Counted from the stretch's first letter, positions 7,820 through 16,251 are shown. The stretch: DNA of 27,710 bases from Arthrobacter sp. (GCA_030147325.1 JASLAA010000066.1:1-27710), one strand, 5' to 3'. Translations and numbers: made by a program. Notes: a model not told the origin generated them from the sequence alone.

Positions 7820-8419
7820 ATGTCTGTTGCCCCTTTCCCCGCCGTCCGGTCCCACGAAGACCAGCCCGCCGCCCCTAGCGCGGTGTCGGACCTGGACACC
7901 ATGGGTTTCGCCTCCGCCCCCGATTCACCTGCCGCCCTCGGCCCCGAGATGCCCAGCGTCCCCCACGACCTCTCCGGCGTCTCGACCCGGGAGCTGCGCA
8001 TCATGTGCAACCAGCTCTACCGCGTGCTCGACACCGACTTCCCGCCCTTCGGGGCCCAGGAGGACTACGAGGCGGTCGTGCACATGCTGGCCAGCCGCGA
8101 GGCCCGGGCATCCGAACGTTCCGAGTCGGAGAAGCTCCGCGAGAAGTTCCGCGACAACGCGGTCAATTCGCGTTTCGAGCTCTTTCACGACGGCGTCATG
8201 GTGGGATACATGAAGTACGACATGAGGGCGGGCCGCATCCGCCTGCTCGAGACGGTCGTCGGCTCCTCCTACCGGCGTGCAGGTCTCGAACCCGTCCTCG
8301 TCCGGGAAGCTCTGCTGAACATCCACCGCCGCCGCCTCGCTCCCGTGCCCTACTGCAGGCACGCACAGGAGTTCCTGGCCAACCACCCGCAGTACCGGGC
8401 GCTCCTCCCGGTCTCCTAG
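7820..8419 (+). CDS. YjdJ-type (GNAT-like) acetyltransferase-domain protein with long N-terminal extension
   Basis: A 199-residue protein. Residues about 115-195 (from SRFELFHDGVMVGYMKY to YCRHAQEFLANHPQY) resemble the small YjdJ-type acetyltransferase domain, including the cysteine near the C-terminus that the family conserves. The usual acetyl-CoA loop, R/Q-x-x-G-x-G/A, reads RRAGLE here, so acetyl-CoA binding may be weakened. Residues 1-60 are rich in Pro, Ala and Ser and probably disordered; residues 55-110 look helical (STRELRIMCNQLYRVL). Stand-alone YjdJ proteins are about 90-100 residues, so the N-terminal half is an extra domain of unknown function. It is a single gene with its own promoter and terminator. 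No substrate can be assigned. Confidence 0.68.
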   Translation: MSVAPFPAVRSHEDQPAAPSAVSDLDTMGFASAPDSPAALGPEMPSVPHDLSGVSTRELRIMCNQLYRVLDTDFPPFGAQEDYEAVVHMLASREARASERSESEKLREKFRDNAVNSRFELFHDGVMVGYMKYDMRAGRIRLLETVVGSSYRRAGLEPVLVREALLNIHRRRLAPVPYCRHAQEFLANHPQYRALLPVS

Positions 8420-8437
8420 CTCGATCCATGGCACAAC

Positions 8438-8472
8438 AGAAGGCCCCCGCAGCAGTGCTGCGGGGGCCTTCT
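8438..8472. terminator. Strong bidirectional terminator
   Basis: A perfect 17-1-17 inverted repeat: the left arm 8438-8454 begins AGAAGGCCCCCGC and the right arm is 8456-8472. It folds into a GC-rich stem of about 16 pairs with a three-base loop, flanked by A-rich and CTTCTC ends. It lies between the convergent acetyltransferase-like gene (stop 8419) and gabT (stop 8486), so it can end transcription from both sides. Confidence 0.88.
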
Positions 8473-8485
8473 CCGGCTGATGGGC

Positions 8486-9871
8486 TCAGCCCGCATTCAC
8501 CGCGCGGATGGCCTGCTCGAGGACATCGAGCCCGTCGGCCAGCAGCTCGTCGGTGATGACCAGTGGCGGCAGGAGCCGGATGACGTTGCCGAAGGTGCCA
8601 CACGTCAGGATGATGACCCCCTCACGCAGGCACTGCGCCGCGATGGCCTTGGTGGCGTCCGCGTTGGGAACCTTGCCACCCGGCTCGACGAACTCGAGAG
8701 CCAGCATGGCGCCGCGCCCACGGAGCTCGCCGATGATGCTGCTCTCCCCGAGCTCGGACTGCAGTGCCCCGATGCGCTCCGTCACCCGCGCCTCGATGGC
8801 TCGGGCGCGTCCCGCGAGGTCCTGCTCCTTCATGGTCCCGATCGCGGCGAGGGCTGCCGCGCAGGCCACCGGATTGCCTCCGTAGGTTCCGCCGAGGCCG
8901 CCGGCGTGGACGGCGTCGAGCAGATCCGCCCGCCCGGTGATCGCCGAGAGCGGCATGCCGCCGGCGATGCCCTTCGCCATCGTGATGATGTCCGGCACGA
9001 CGCCCTCGTGGTTCACGGCGAACCACTCACCGGTGCGACAGAAACCGGACTGCACCTCGTCGGCGATGAACACGACGCCCTTGGCTTTCGCCCAGGCGGC
9101 CAGGGCCGGGAGGAACCCGTCGGCGGGCACGATGAAACCGCCCTCGCCCTGCACGGGCTCGATGATGATCGCAGCGACGGACTCCGCACCGATCTGCTTC
9201 TCGATCATCGTGATGGCGCGCTGCGCCGCCTCGGGTCCCGTGATGGCCGGGTTCTCCTCGCGGAAGGGGTAACTCATCGGCACCCGGTAGATCTCGGGCG
9301 CGAAGGGCCCGAAGTTCGCCTTGTACGGCATGGATTTCGCGGTCAGCGCCATGGTGAGGTTCGTGCGGCCGTGGTAGGCGTGGTCGAAGGCGACCACGGC
9401 GTCCCTGCCCGTGGCGAGACGCGCGACCTTGACGGCGTTCTCGACCGCCTCCGCACCGGAGTTGAACAGCACCGTGCGCTTCTCGAAGTCCCCGGGCGTC
9501 AGCTCGGCGAGCTGCTCCGCGACCGCGATGTAGCCCTCGTAGGGGGTGACCATGAAGCAGGTGTGGGTGAAGTGCTGCACCTGCTCGGTGACCGCGCCGA
9601 CCACGGCCGGATCCGACGCTCCGACGCTCGTCACGGCGATGCCGGCACCGAGATCGATGAAGGAGTTGCCGTCGACGTCCCGGATGATCCCGCCGTCGGC
9701 GTCCGCGACGTAGACCGGGACGCCGGAGGCGACCCCCGTGGCCACGACCGCGGCACGGCGCCTGGCCAGATCGGCGGACCGGGGGCCGGGGAATTCGCCG
9801 TTGATGCTGCGCTTCTGCTCGAGCCGGAAGCCGGGAGCGATGACGCCGGGAGCTGCTGCGAAGGTGGTCAT
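8486..9871 (-). CDS. gabT: 4-Aminobutyrate-2-oxoglutarate aminotransferase
   Basis: A 461-residue class III PLP-dependent aminotransferase that moves the amino group of GABA to 2-oxoglutarate, giving succinate semialdehyde and glutamate in the cytoplasm. Visible sites are FNSGAEAVENAVK (phosphate-binding, about 136-148), FDHAYHGRT (162-170), the PLP-contacting aspartate in FIADEVQSGF (D271) and the Schiff-base lysine in ITMAKGIAGG (K300). Length is normal for GabT. The ATG at 9871 follows AGAGGAAAGGA. It lies 25 bases downstream of the aminobutyraldehyde dehydrogenase in the same direction, so the two steps from 4-aminobutanal to succinate semialdehyde are one transcription unit. It ends at the strong hairpin 8438-8472. 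No gabD follows. Confidence 0.94.
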   Translation of the reverse strand: MTTFAAAPGVIAPGFRLEQKRSINGEFPGPRSADLARRRAAVVATGVASGVPVYVADADGGIIRDVDGNSFIDLGAGIAVTSVGASDPAVVGAVTEQVQHFTHTCFMVTPYEGYIAVAEQLAELTPGDFEKRTVLFNSGAEAVENAVKVARLATGRDAVVAFDHAYHGRTNLTMALTAKSMPYKANFGPFAPEIYRVPMSYPFREENPAITGPEAAQRAITMIEKQIGAESVAAIIIEPVQGEGGFIVPADGFLPALAAWAKAKGVVFIADEVQSGFCRTGEWFAVNHEGVVPDIITMAKGIAGGMPLSAITGRADLLDAVHAGGLGGTYGGNPVACAAALAAIGTMKEQDLAGRARAIEARVTERIGALQSELGESSIIGELRGRGAMLALEFVEPGGKVPNADATKAIAAQCLREGVIILTCGTFGNVIRLLPPLVITDELLADGLDVLEQAIRAVNAG

Positions 9872-9896
9872 GGTGTTCCTTTCCTCTGCGGGACGC

Positions 9897-11327
9897 CTAC
9901 GCGTCCAGCACGCTCATCACGTGCTTGATGCGGGTGTAGTCCTCCACGCCGTACATGGAGAGGTCCTTGCCGTAGCCGGAATTCTTGAAGCCGCCATGCG
10001 GCATCTCGGCGGTGAGCATGATGTGCGTGTTGATCCAGACGGCCCCGAAATCGAGGTCTCGGGAGACACGCATCGCGGTTCCGTGGTCGGTCGTCCAGAC
10101 GCTCGAGGCGAGGGCATAGTCCACACCGTTGGCGAGGTCCAGGGCCTCCTGCTCGGTCCTGAAGGTCTGCACCGTGACGATCGGCCCGAACGTCTCCTGC
10201 TGCACCACGGGATCGTCCTGGCGGGCACCCGTGATGATGGTGGGTTCGAAGAAGTAGCCCTTGTCCCCCGCACGCTTGCCTCCGGTGGCGATGCTGCAGT
10301 GGGAGGGCAGCGCGTCGATGACCGCATTGACCGCATTGAAGTGGTTGATGTTGTTGAGCGGCCCGAAGTAGTTCTCGGAGTCGTCCGCGCTTCCGGTCCT
10401 CAGGGTGGCCGTGTGCTCGACCATCGCGGCGACGAACTCGTCGTGCGCCTGTTCCTGCACCAGGACGCGGGTGATCGCCGTGCAGTCCTGGCCCGCGTTG
10501 AAGAAGGCGAACTCGGCGATCGCCTGCGCGCTGCGCACCAGGTCCGCGTCCGCGAAGACGACGGCCGGCGCCTTGCCGCCCAGCTCGAGGTGGGCCCTCT
10601 TGAGGCCCCTGGCCGCACTCGTCGCGACCGCTATGCCCGCACGCACGGACCCGGTGATCGAGACCAGACCCGGCACGGGATGTTCGATCATGGCGGCACC
10701 CGTCTCACCCGTCCCGAGGACGACGTTGAGGACGCCGTCGGGCAGGATGCCCTGGCTCAGTCGGGCCAGCACGAGGGTGGATTCCGGTGTGGTGTCGCTC
10801 GGCTTCAGCACGACCGTGTTGCCTGCGGCGAGCGCAGGACCGATCTTCCAGATGGCCATCAGGAACGGGTAGTTCCACGGCGCCACCTGCGCCACCACGC
10901 CGATCGGCTCGCGGCGGACGTAGGAGGTGTGTCCTTCGAGATACTCCCCGGCGGACTTGCCCTCGAGGACCCGCGCAGCGCCGGCGAAGAACCTCAACTG
11001 GTCGGCGCCGACGGCCACTTCCTCGACCGCGATCATCTCGCGCACCTGCCCCGTATTGCGGTGCTGGGCCTCCACGAGTTCGGCGCTCGCGGCCTCGACG
11101 GCGTCGGCGAGCCTCAGCAGCATGAGCTGGCGCTGGCTCGGCGTCGTCCGCTTCCACGTGGTGAAGGCCCGTCTGGCCGCCTGCATCGCATCGTCGACGT
11201 CGGCGGGAGAGGAGACGGGCGACTGCGCCACGACCTCTCCATTGGTGGGGTTGACGATGTCGAGGAGCTCTGTGCCCGCGGGAGTCACGAAGGTGCCGTC
11301 GATGTAGTTCTGAAGGGTCTCAGCCAC
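9897..11327 (-). CDS. 4-Aminobutyraldehyde (gamma-aminobutyraldehyde) dehydrogenase
   Basis: A 476-residue NAD(P)-dependent aldehyde dehydrogenase. Catalytic residues are all visible: cysteine in NAGQDCTAITR (C282), glutamate in LELGGKAP (E248), asparagine in APWNYP (N152) and lysine in VVLKPSD (K175). The C-terminus has the usual PHGGFKNSGYGKD. The best functional call is oxidation of 4-aminobutanal to GABA (PatD/Prr type), because it is followed by gabT and the window also encodes putrescine oxidase, whose product is this aldehyde. A betaine-aldehyde or other omega-amino aldehyde specificity cannot be excluded. The start is GTG at 11327 (MAETLQNYID), with AAAGG about nine bases upstream; the longer open frame to 12521 is antisense to the PucR gene and rejected. 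Confidence 0.92.
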   Translation of the reverse strand: MAETLQNYIDGTFVTPAGTELLDIVNPTNGEVVAQSPVSSPADVDDAMQAARRAFTTWKRTTPSQRQLMLLRLADAVEAASAELVEAQHRNTGQVREMIAVEEVAVGADQLRFFAGAARVLEGKSAGEYLEGHTSYVRREPIGVVAQVAPWNYPFLMAIWKIGPALAAGNTVVLKPSDTTPESTLVLARLSQGILPDGVLNVVLGTGETGAAMIEHPVPGLVSITGSVRAGIAVATSAARGLKRAHLELGGKAPAVVFADADLVRSAQAIAEFAFFNAGQDCTAITRVLVQEQAHDEFVAAMVEHTATLRTGSADDSENYFGPLNNINHFNAVNAVIDALPSHCSIATGGKRAGDKGYFFEPTIITGARQDDPVVQQETFGPIVTVQTFRTEQEALDLANGVDYALASSVWTTDHGTAMRVSRDLDFGAVWINTHIMLTAEMPHGGFKNSGYGKDLSMYGVEDYTRIKHVMSVLDA

Positions 11328-11383
11328 GTTGCAGTGCCTTTCACAAGATCGGAGCAGGCCATCGGGCACGCGTGGCCGCCTGG

Positions 11384-11396
11384 GGTCGGAACGACC
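11384..11396. promoter_or_regulatory. Small palindrome in the dehydrogenase/pucR intergenic region
   Basis: GGTCG-GAA-CGACC is a perfect 5-3-5 inverted repeat in the 162-base region between the divergent dehydrogenase and PucR-type genes. It may be a binding site for the PucR-type regulator. It is short and could be chance in GC-rich DNA. Confidence 0.25.
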
Positions 11397-11477
11397 GTAC
11401 CGGCAGCTGCTGACCGCCCGCCACGGATAGGTGCACAGGGAGGAGGGGGGTCCGCAGTGCGATGGCACAGGAGCAAC

Positions 11478-11483
11478 TAGGCT
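11478..11483 (+). promoter_or_regulatory. -10 box of a likely leaderless pucR-type mRNA
   Basis: TAGGCT lies exactly six bases before the ATG at 11490, and there is no ribosome-binding site in between (gggacg). In actinobacteria a TAnnnT box at this distance places the transcription start on the start codon. The same layout recurs at 19206-19211, 22143-22148 and 24234-24239. Confidence 0.55.
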
Positions 11484-11489
11484 GGGACG

Positions 11490-12947
11490 ATGGCCGTCTC
11501 CCTCGTCGATCTCCTCTCCGATCCGGCTCTCGGCCTCGTCGCCGAAGGTGCGGCGGACCCGCCAACGGAGCCCATCCGCTGGGTCGCGGTCACCGAGCTG
11601 GAGGATCCCCGCCCTTTCCTCAATGGTGCCGAGGTGGTGCTCACCACCGGCGTCCGGCTCACGACGCCCTCCAGCCAACGCGCCTTCGTGCAGCGCGTGC
11701 ACGAGGCCGGGGTCCTGGCCATCGGCTTCGGGGTGGGGCTGGCCCATCAGGAGATCCCCGCGGCACTGCTGCGTGAAGCGGACGACCTCGGTCTCCCTGC
11801 GTTCCGGGTTCCCTACGAGGTGCCCTTCATCGCCGTGGGCAGGACCGTGGCCGATGCCCTCTCGGCCGACCACTATTCCGGGCTGGAGGACCTCCTCGAA
11901 GGACATGCCGCCCTGGCCGCCACGCTGCTGGGGCCCGGGGGGCTCGCGGCGCTCCTCGGTCAGTTGGCCCGTATCCTCCGCACCGACGTCGCCCTCTTCC
12001 AGTACGGCGCACGGATCGCCGGAGCCTCCCGCCCACGCGACACGTCCAAGCCGCGCTGTCCCGCCGCGGAGGTGGCGGATGACGTCGTCGCGAGGACGCC
12101 GCACCGGCTCCCCATCGCCACCGGACTCAAGGACCGCTGCACCCTGGAGATCACCGAGCCGTACGAGCACTCGGCCATCGTCGACTACGCGCAGACCCTG
12201 ATCTCCGTGGAGCTGACCAACCAGGCGCGCACGCGGACGGCGGCGCGGACGGCGGTCGGGCAGGTGCTCGAGGACATCGTGCGGGGGTCGCTCTCGGGTA
12301 CCGAGGCCGCAGCGAGGCTCGCGGGTTCGGGGATCGACGCGGCCCTGCGGCACAGCGTACTCATCGTCGACGTCGCCTCCGGTCAGCGGCGGGCGCTCCG
12401 GACGCTTCCCCTGCCGGACGGGTGGGACCGCGTCCGCTCGGCCCTCGTCGACGAGCGGCTCGTCCTCGTCCTCCCCGCCGGAGCGGCACCGGCACCCTCC
12501 GACCTGGCCCACTATCTCCATGGAGCAGGGTTGACGGCGCGGATCGGGGTCGGTGGGACGTACGTCCAGCCGAACGGGATGCGCTGGAGCTACTTCGAGG
12601 CACGGGAGGCCCTGCAGCGCGGCCAGCCCCTCAATCTGGCGGATCGCCTCAGCCTGACCTCACTCCTCATGTCGAGCGTCGATGTACCCCTGGCCGATCT
12701 CGCCGCCGAGACCCTGGAGCCGCTGGAATCGTTCGACGCTGCCCATGGCTCCGGCCTGGTGCCGACACTTCGCCGCTACCTCGACCTGAACGGGTCCGTG
12801 GCCGCCGTCGCCGCTGACCTGGACCTGCATCGGAACACCATCCGCTACAGGCTGCAGCAGGTGGTCGCGTTGACCGGGTACGACCCTGCCGTGACCGCGG
12901 ATCGCGTGCACCTCTATCTCGCCCTGCGGGTTCGCGCCGCCGCGTGA
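11490..12947 (+). CDS. PucR-family transcriptional regulator of the GABA genes
   Basis: A 485-residue regulator with the PucR plan. The N-terminal ligand domain (about 5-125) starts with VDLLSDPALGL and contains RWVAVTELEDPRPFL and GAEVVLTTGVRL. A central GGDEF-like region follows, and the C-terminal helix-turn-helix (about 425-480) reads LDLHRNTIRYRLQQV. Divergent from the dehydrogenase-gabT pair, it is the obvious candidate regulator. A PucR-type activator (GabR) controls gabTDP in Corynebacterium glutamicum, so regulation by GABA or an intermediate is plausible; I do not assign that name here because orthology cannot be judged. Translation probably begins on a leaderless mRNA. Confidence 0.88.
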   Translation: MAVSLVDLLSDPALGLVAEGAADPPTEPIRWVAVTELEDPRPFLNGAEVVLTTGVRLTTPSSQRAFVQRVHEAGVLAIGFGVGLAHQEIPAALLREADDLGLPAFRVPYEVPFIAVGRTVADALSADHYSGLEDLLEGHAALAATLLGPGGLAALLGQLARILRTDVALFQYGARIAGASRPRDTSKPRCPAAEVADDVVARTPHRLPIATGLKDRCTLEITEPYEHSAIVDYAQTLISVELTNQARTRTAARTAVGQVLEDIVRGSLSGTEAAARLAGSGIDAALRHSVLIVDVASGQRRALRTLPLPDGWDRVRSALVDERLVLVLPAGAAPAPSDLAHYLHGAGLTARIGVGGTYVQPNGMRWSYFEAREALQRGQPLNLADRLSLTSLLMSSVDVPLADLAAETLEPLESFDAAHGSGLVPTLRRYLDLNGSVAAVAADLDLHRNTIRYRLQQVVALTGYDPAVTADRVHLYLALRVRAAA

Positions 12948-12974
12948 CCCACGAGGGCGTCGGCCCGGGAGGCA

Positions 12975-13006
12975 CGACGGCGCAGCCCCGCGGCAAGCCG
13001 CCGTCG
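12975..13006 (+). terminator. Stem-loop after the PucR-type gene
   Basis: CGACGGCG (12975-12982) and CGCCGTCG (12999-13006) form a perfect eight-base stem 28 bases after the stop at 12947. The loop is long (16 bases) and contains a smaller possible hairpin. No T-run follows. A plausible but unproven terminator before the histidine kinase gene. Confidence 0.45.
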
Positions 13007-13065
13007 CGCCCCGGCGTGGGATAGTTGGTGCACATACACCGGTCTCATTGTTCTCAGGGGTACGC

Positions 13066-14310
13066 ATGTCACTTCTTCAGGCAGACGAGTTGGAACTGCA
13101 GGAAATCGCACGGCAGGCCGTCCTGCAGGAGTACCGGCTTCCCTACGGTGAAGCCGACGGACGGCAGGTGGAGCAGGCGGACTACGAGACGCCGGCGGAG
13201 CTGCTCAACCTGGTCAAGCTCGCTGTGCGCGTCAGCGGCATGGATGCCGGCGTCATCAACATCATCACCGCCGACCAGCAGCACCAGATCGCCGCCGTCG
13301 GCGTGGATGCGTCCGTGTGCTCACGGGACGACTCGATGTGCTCGAAGGTGTTCAGCTCGGGAGCGATCACGGCGCTCGCCAATGCCTCCCTCGATCCACG
13401 GTTCGCCGACAATCCCTTCGTGAACGGCGCCATCGCCGAGGTGCGTTCCTACGCATCGGTTCCCCTGGTGACGCAGAACGGTTACGCGCTCGGGGCGCTC
13501 TGCGTCTTCTCCACCCGGATACTCGACTTCGGCGCCGACCAGCGCGAAGGCCTCGAGATCCTCGCGCGACAGGTGGTCGAGGTCCTGGACCTCCAGTTCA
13601 AGACCCGGCAGCTCGTCGAGGCACTGGGGGTGGTGCGGCGCAGCAACGAGGATCTCGCCGAGTTCGCCGCGCGTGTCAGCCACGACCTGAAGAACCCGCT
13701 CACGGCGATCCTCGGTTACACCGAGTTGGTCGAGCAGGACGAGGACGTCGAGGCTGCGGGATCCGCCGCGCGCTACGTCAGCATCATCCGGGGCAGCGCC
13801 AGCCGGATGCTGCGTACCGTCGAGGAGGTCCTCGAGTTCTCGAGGATCGGCGGCTCCATCCACCGACGTCCGGTCCGCCTCACCACCGTCATGAACGCCG
13901 TGCTGCAGGACGTGCTGCCGCTGTCCCGCGCGCACGACGCGGTCGTGACGGTGCAGGACGCGCAGCTGAGCGTGGACGAGGCGCAGGTCACCGCCCTCCT
14001 GCAGAATCTGGTGTCGAATGCGATCAAGTACTCCGTCCCGGGCACTCCCCCGCGGATCGAGGTCGTCGCTGACACCGTCGAACGGCAGGTGTTGCGGGTC
14101 ATCGACCACGGCAAGGGCATCGCCGCGGCTGACAGGCGCCGGGTGCTCGAGCCGCTCGTGCGCCTCCAGCGTGACGGGGACCCGGCCGGAAGCGGGATCG
14201 GACTGGCGACGTGTGCTCGCATCGCGGCCGCCCACGAGGGTTCGATCAGCCTGATGGAGACACCCGGTGGCGGAACGACCGCGACGGTGGACCTGGGTCC
14301 GGCGGCCTGA
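13066..14310 (+). CDS. Soluble GAF-domain histidine kinase
   Basis: A 414-residue sensor kinase without membrane segments. A GAF domain spans about 45-175 (DAGVINIIT to GALCVFST), with three cysteines at about 85, 92 and 146 that could serve in redox or ligand sensing. The HisKA segment has RVSHDLKNPLTAILGY with phospho-acceptor H206. The ATPase domain follows, with N box LLQNLVSNAIKYS, G1 box DHGKG and G2 box GSGIGLATC. The ATG at 13066 has AGGGG six bases upstream; an in-frame ATG at 13048 lacks this. It converges on a second histidine kinase and is near the receiver-phosphatase gene at 16264, the only receiver in the window, so it may feed into it. The signal is unknown. Confidence 0.9.
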   Translation: MSLLQADELELQEIARQAVLQEYRLPYGEADGRQVEQADYETPAELLNLVKLAVRVSGMDAGVINIITADQQHQIAAVGVDASVCSRDDSMCSKVFSSGAITALANASLDPRFADNPFVNGAIAEVRSYASVPLVTQNGYALGALCVFSTRILDFGADQREGLEILARQVVEVLDLQFKTRQLVEALGVVRRSNEDLAEFAARVSHDLKNPLTAILGYTELVEQDEDVEAAGSAARYVSIIRGSASRMLRTVEEVLEFSRIGGSIHRRPVRLTTVMNAVLQDVLPLSRAHDAVVTVQDAQLSVDEAQVTALLQNLVSNAIKYSVPGTPPRIEVVADTVERQVLRVIDHGKGIAAADRRRVLEPLVRLQRDGDPAGSGIGLATCARIAAAHEGSISLMETPGGGTTATVDLGPAA

Positions 14311-14356
14311 TCCGAGCCGGGAGTGGCAGGACGGGGACTGGGTGACCCGGCGCCTG

Positions 14357-16039
14357 TCAGTGCTGCGACTGCAGCTCGTGGACCGGTGCGGCGTGCGCCA
14401 GCGGCAGGCGGAAGCTGAAGGTGGAGCCTTTTCCTTCGACACTGCTGCAGCTGATGGTCCCGCCGTGGCGTTCGACGATCGCCTTCGAGATGGCCAGCCC
14501 GAGACCCACTCCGGGGATCGCCGCGTTGCGTGCCGCCGACGTCCGGAAGAACTTCGAGAAGACGCCCCGCAGCTCCTCGGCCGACATCCCGCTGCCCTCA
14601 TCCGTCACACTGCACTCCACCTCGCCGTCGACCTCCGCCGCACGCACCGTCACCCGCCCGCCTCCGGGCGAGTACTTGACGGCGTTGGACAGCAGGTTGT
14701 CCAGCACCTGGCTGATCCGTGAGCGATCGCACGACGCCACGAGCCCGGGCTCGGTACGGTCCTCGAAGACCACCCCTGGGTTGATGTTGCGCTCCGCTGC
14801 CGCTGCGACCCGTTCGCTCACCAGTGCCGAGAGGTCCGTGGGCACCGGCGTGATCTCCGGCGTGCCCTCGGCCGTGGACAGCAGATCCACCACGAGCTTG
14901 TGCAGGCGCTCGGAGTTGCGGGACACCACCTCGAGTCCTGACTCGATCTCGGGGTCGAGCTCGGGCATGCTGGTCAGCAGTTCCAAGTAGCCGCGGATCG
15001 CGGTGAGGGGGGTCCGGAGCTCATGCGACACGGTGGACACGAACTCGTCCTTGGCATTGAGTGCGGTGACGAGTTCGGTGACGTCGTTGAAGGTGACGAC
15101 GGAACCCTCGCGGGTGCCGTCCCGGTCCGCCATCAGGCGGGACGACGTCGACAGCACCCTCTGGTCGGGCCGCTCGCCCCACCACAGCAGGTAGTCGGAG
15201 AAGACGTGTCCCTCGGCTGCACGGCGTGTCGGACGGCGCGCCTCCGGCATGACCGAGGTGCCGTCCTGCTGGAAGATGTGCAGGTCGGCCTCGTCGCTGT
15301 CCTGGGTCCCGCCCGCCCTCGCGCGGAACTGCTCGAGCTTGCGGTTCGTCAGCAGGGGCCGGCCGGACGCGTCGACGGCGATCAGCCCGACGTCGACGCT
15401 GTTGACCACGGTCTCCAGCAGCCGCTCACGGCGGGCGCTCTCCTCGAGCAGCACCTCGAGGGCGCGGTCCTTCTCCTCGACCATCGCCTGCTGGGCCATC
15501 ATGCTCGCCGTCATGACCCTGATGGTGACGCCGATCGCGAGCATGATGAACGGCAGGAGGAAGGACTGCGTCAGGGATTGCGAGGTGACCGCCGTGTCCG
15601 TCACGAACAGCGGTACCCAGACGATGCCGACAGAGGCGAGGAAACCTGCCGTGATCAGCGTGCGCGGGAAGAGTCCCGACGCCGCGAGCCAGATCACGGG
15701 GAACACCGTCAGCAGCCCTACGCCGGTGATGACGGCGCCTGCCCCGTACCGCATGAAACCGATGGGGATGAAGTCGAGCAACGGGATGACGAGGAAACTG
15801 ATGTAGGGAAGCCGGTCCCAGGGCACGAGGATGCAGAGCGCGAGCAGGACAGCGTGCAGGGCGACGCCGAGCAGAAAGGCCTGACTGGCGAAGAGTTCCC
15901 GATGGAAGGCGGCTCCGCCCACGAGGACGAGCAGGACGGTCAACGAGAGCGGCAACTGACTGAGGATCACGCGGACCCGCAGGGTCAACTCGTGGAACTG
16001 CCGCCTGTTCAGCGTGAGATAGGAGAGCACCCTGTCCAT
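14357..16039 (-). CDS. Membrane-bound PAS histidine kinase
   Basis: A 560-residue sensor kinase. Residues about 25-180 hold several hydrophobic helices, an integral-membrane sensor of unnamed type. A coiled-coil stretch (about 180-210) leads into a PAS domain (about 208-325, starting with VVNSVDVGLIAVDASG). HisKA follows with STVSHELRTPLTAIRGY and phospho-acceptor H339. The ATPase has N box LDNLLSNAVKYSPGG, G1 DEGSG, FSKFFRTS and G2 GVGLGLAIS. All catalytic boxes look intact. It is divergent from the receiver-PP2C gene across 224 bases, which makes that protein its likely partner. The ATG at 16039 is preceded by a GGGGG stretch at a longer than usual distance, so the exact start is moderately certain. 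Confidence 0.9.
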   Translation of the reverse strand: MDRVLSYLTLNRRQFHELTLRVRVILSQLPLSLTVLLVLVGGAAFHRELFASQAFLLGVALHAVLLALCILVPWDRLPYISFLVIPLLDFIPIGFMRYGAGAVITGVGLLTVFPVIWLAASGLFPRTLITAGFLASVGIVWVPLFVTDTAVTSQSLTQSFLLPFIMLAIGVTIRVMTASMMAQQAMVEEKDRALEVLLEESARRERLLETVVNSVDVGLIAVDASGRPLLTNRKLEQFRARAGGTQDSDEADLHIFQQDGTSVMPEARRPTRRAAEGHVFSDYLLWWGERPDQRVLSTSSRLMADRDGTREGSVVTFNDVTELVTALNAKDEFVSTVSHELRTPLTAIRGYLELLTSMPELDPEIESGLEVVSRNSERLHKLVVDLLSTAEGTPEITPVPTDLSALVSERVAAAAERNINPGVVFEDRTEPGLVASCDRSRISQVLDNLLSNAVKYSPGGGRVTVRAAEVDGEVECSVTDEGSGMSAEELRGVFSKFFRTSAARNAAIPGVGLGLAISKAIVERHGGTISCSSVEGKGSTFSFRLPLAHAAPVHELQSQH

Positions 16040-16080
16040 CGGTCCGCCGATCCCCCGTCCCTCGTCGAGCTGGACCGTCG

Positions 16081-16095
16081 CTGCCCGACGGGCAG
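16081..16095. promoter_or_regulatory. Perfect palindrome in the leader of the membrane kinase gene
   Basis: CTGCCCG-A-CGGGCAG is a perfect 7-1-7 inverted repeat, 42 bases upstream of the kinase start and downstream of the candidate -10 at 16116-16121. It may be an operator or a hairpin in the mRNA leader. Confidence 0.35.
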
Positions 16096-16115
16096 GCGCA
16101 GGCGCCAGCTTCCAC

Positions 16116-16121
16116 AGAATA
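16116..16121 (-). promoter_or_regulatory. Candidate -10 box of the membrane kinase gene
   Basis: Minus-strand TATTCT (16121-16116) fits a -10 box. TGGAAA, 16 bases further upstream on that strand, matches four of six bases of TTGACA. The leader would be about 70 bases and would include the palindrome at 16081-16095. Confidence 0.35.
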
Positions 16122-16245
16122 GCCCGGCAGCCCTGCGTTTCCAGGAACCCAGGCCCGCCCTTGTCCTCAAGATCGCATCAATTTCAGCGCAGCAGACCGG
16201 TGATCAGGACGAAGCTACGCGCAGCGTCCGGCTCGTGCCACGCCG

Positions 16246-16251
16246 TAGCGT
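16246..16251 (+). promoter_or_regulatory. Candidate -10 box of the receiver-phosphatase gene
   Basis: TAGCGT lies 12 bases before the ATG at 16264 and only three before the in-frame ATG at 16255. A transcription start about seven bases after it would exclude the first ATG, which is why I choose 16264. The leader would be very short. Confidence 0.4.

Noticed and set aside
9897..12521. An 874-codon frame that would fuse an N-terminal domain to the aldehyde dehydrogenase.
   Set aside because: The extra part is antisense to the PucR-type gene and has no domain; the dehydrogenase has its normal length from the GTG at 11327.
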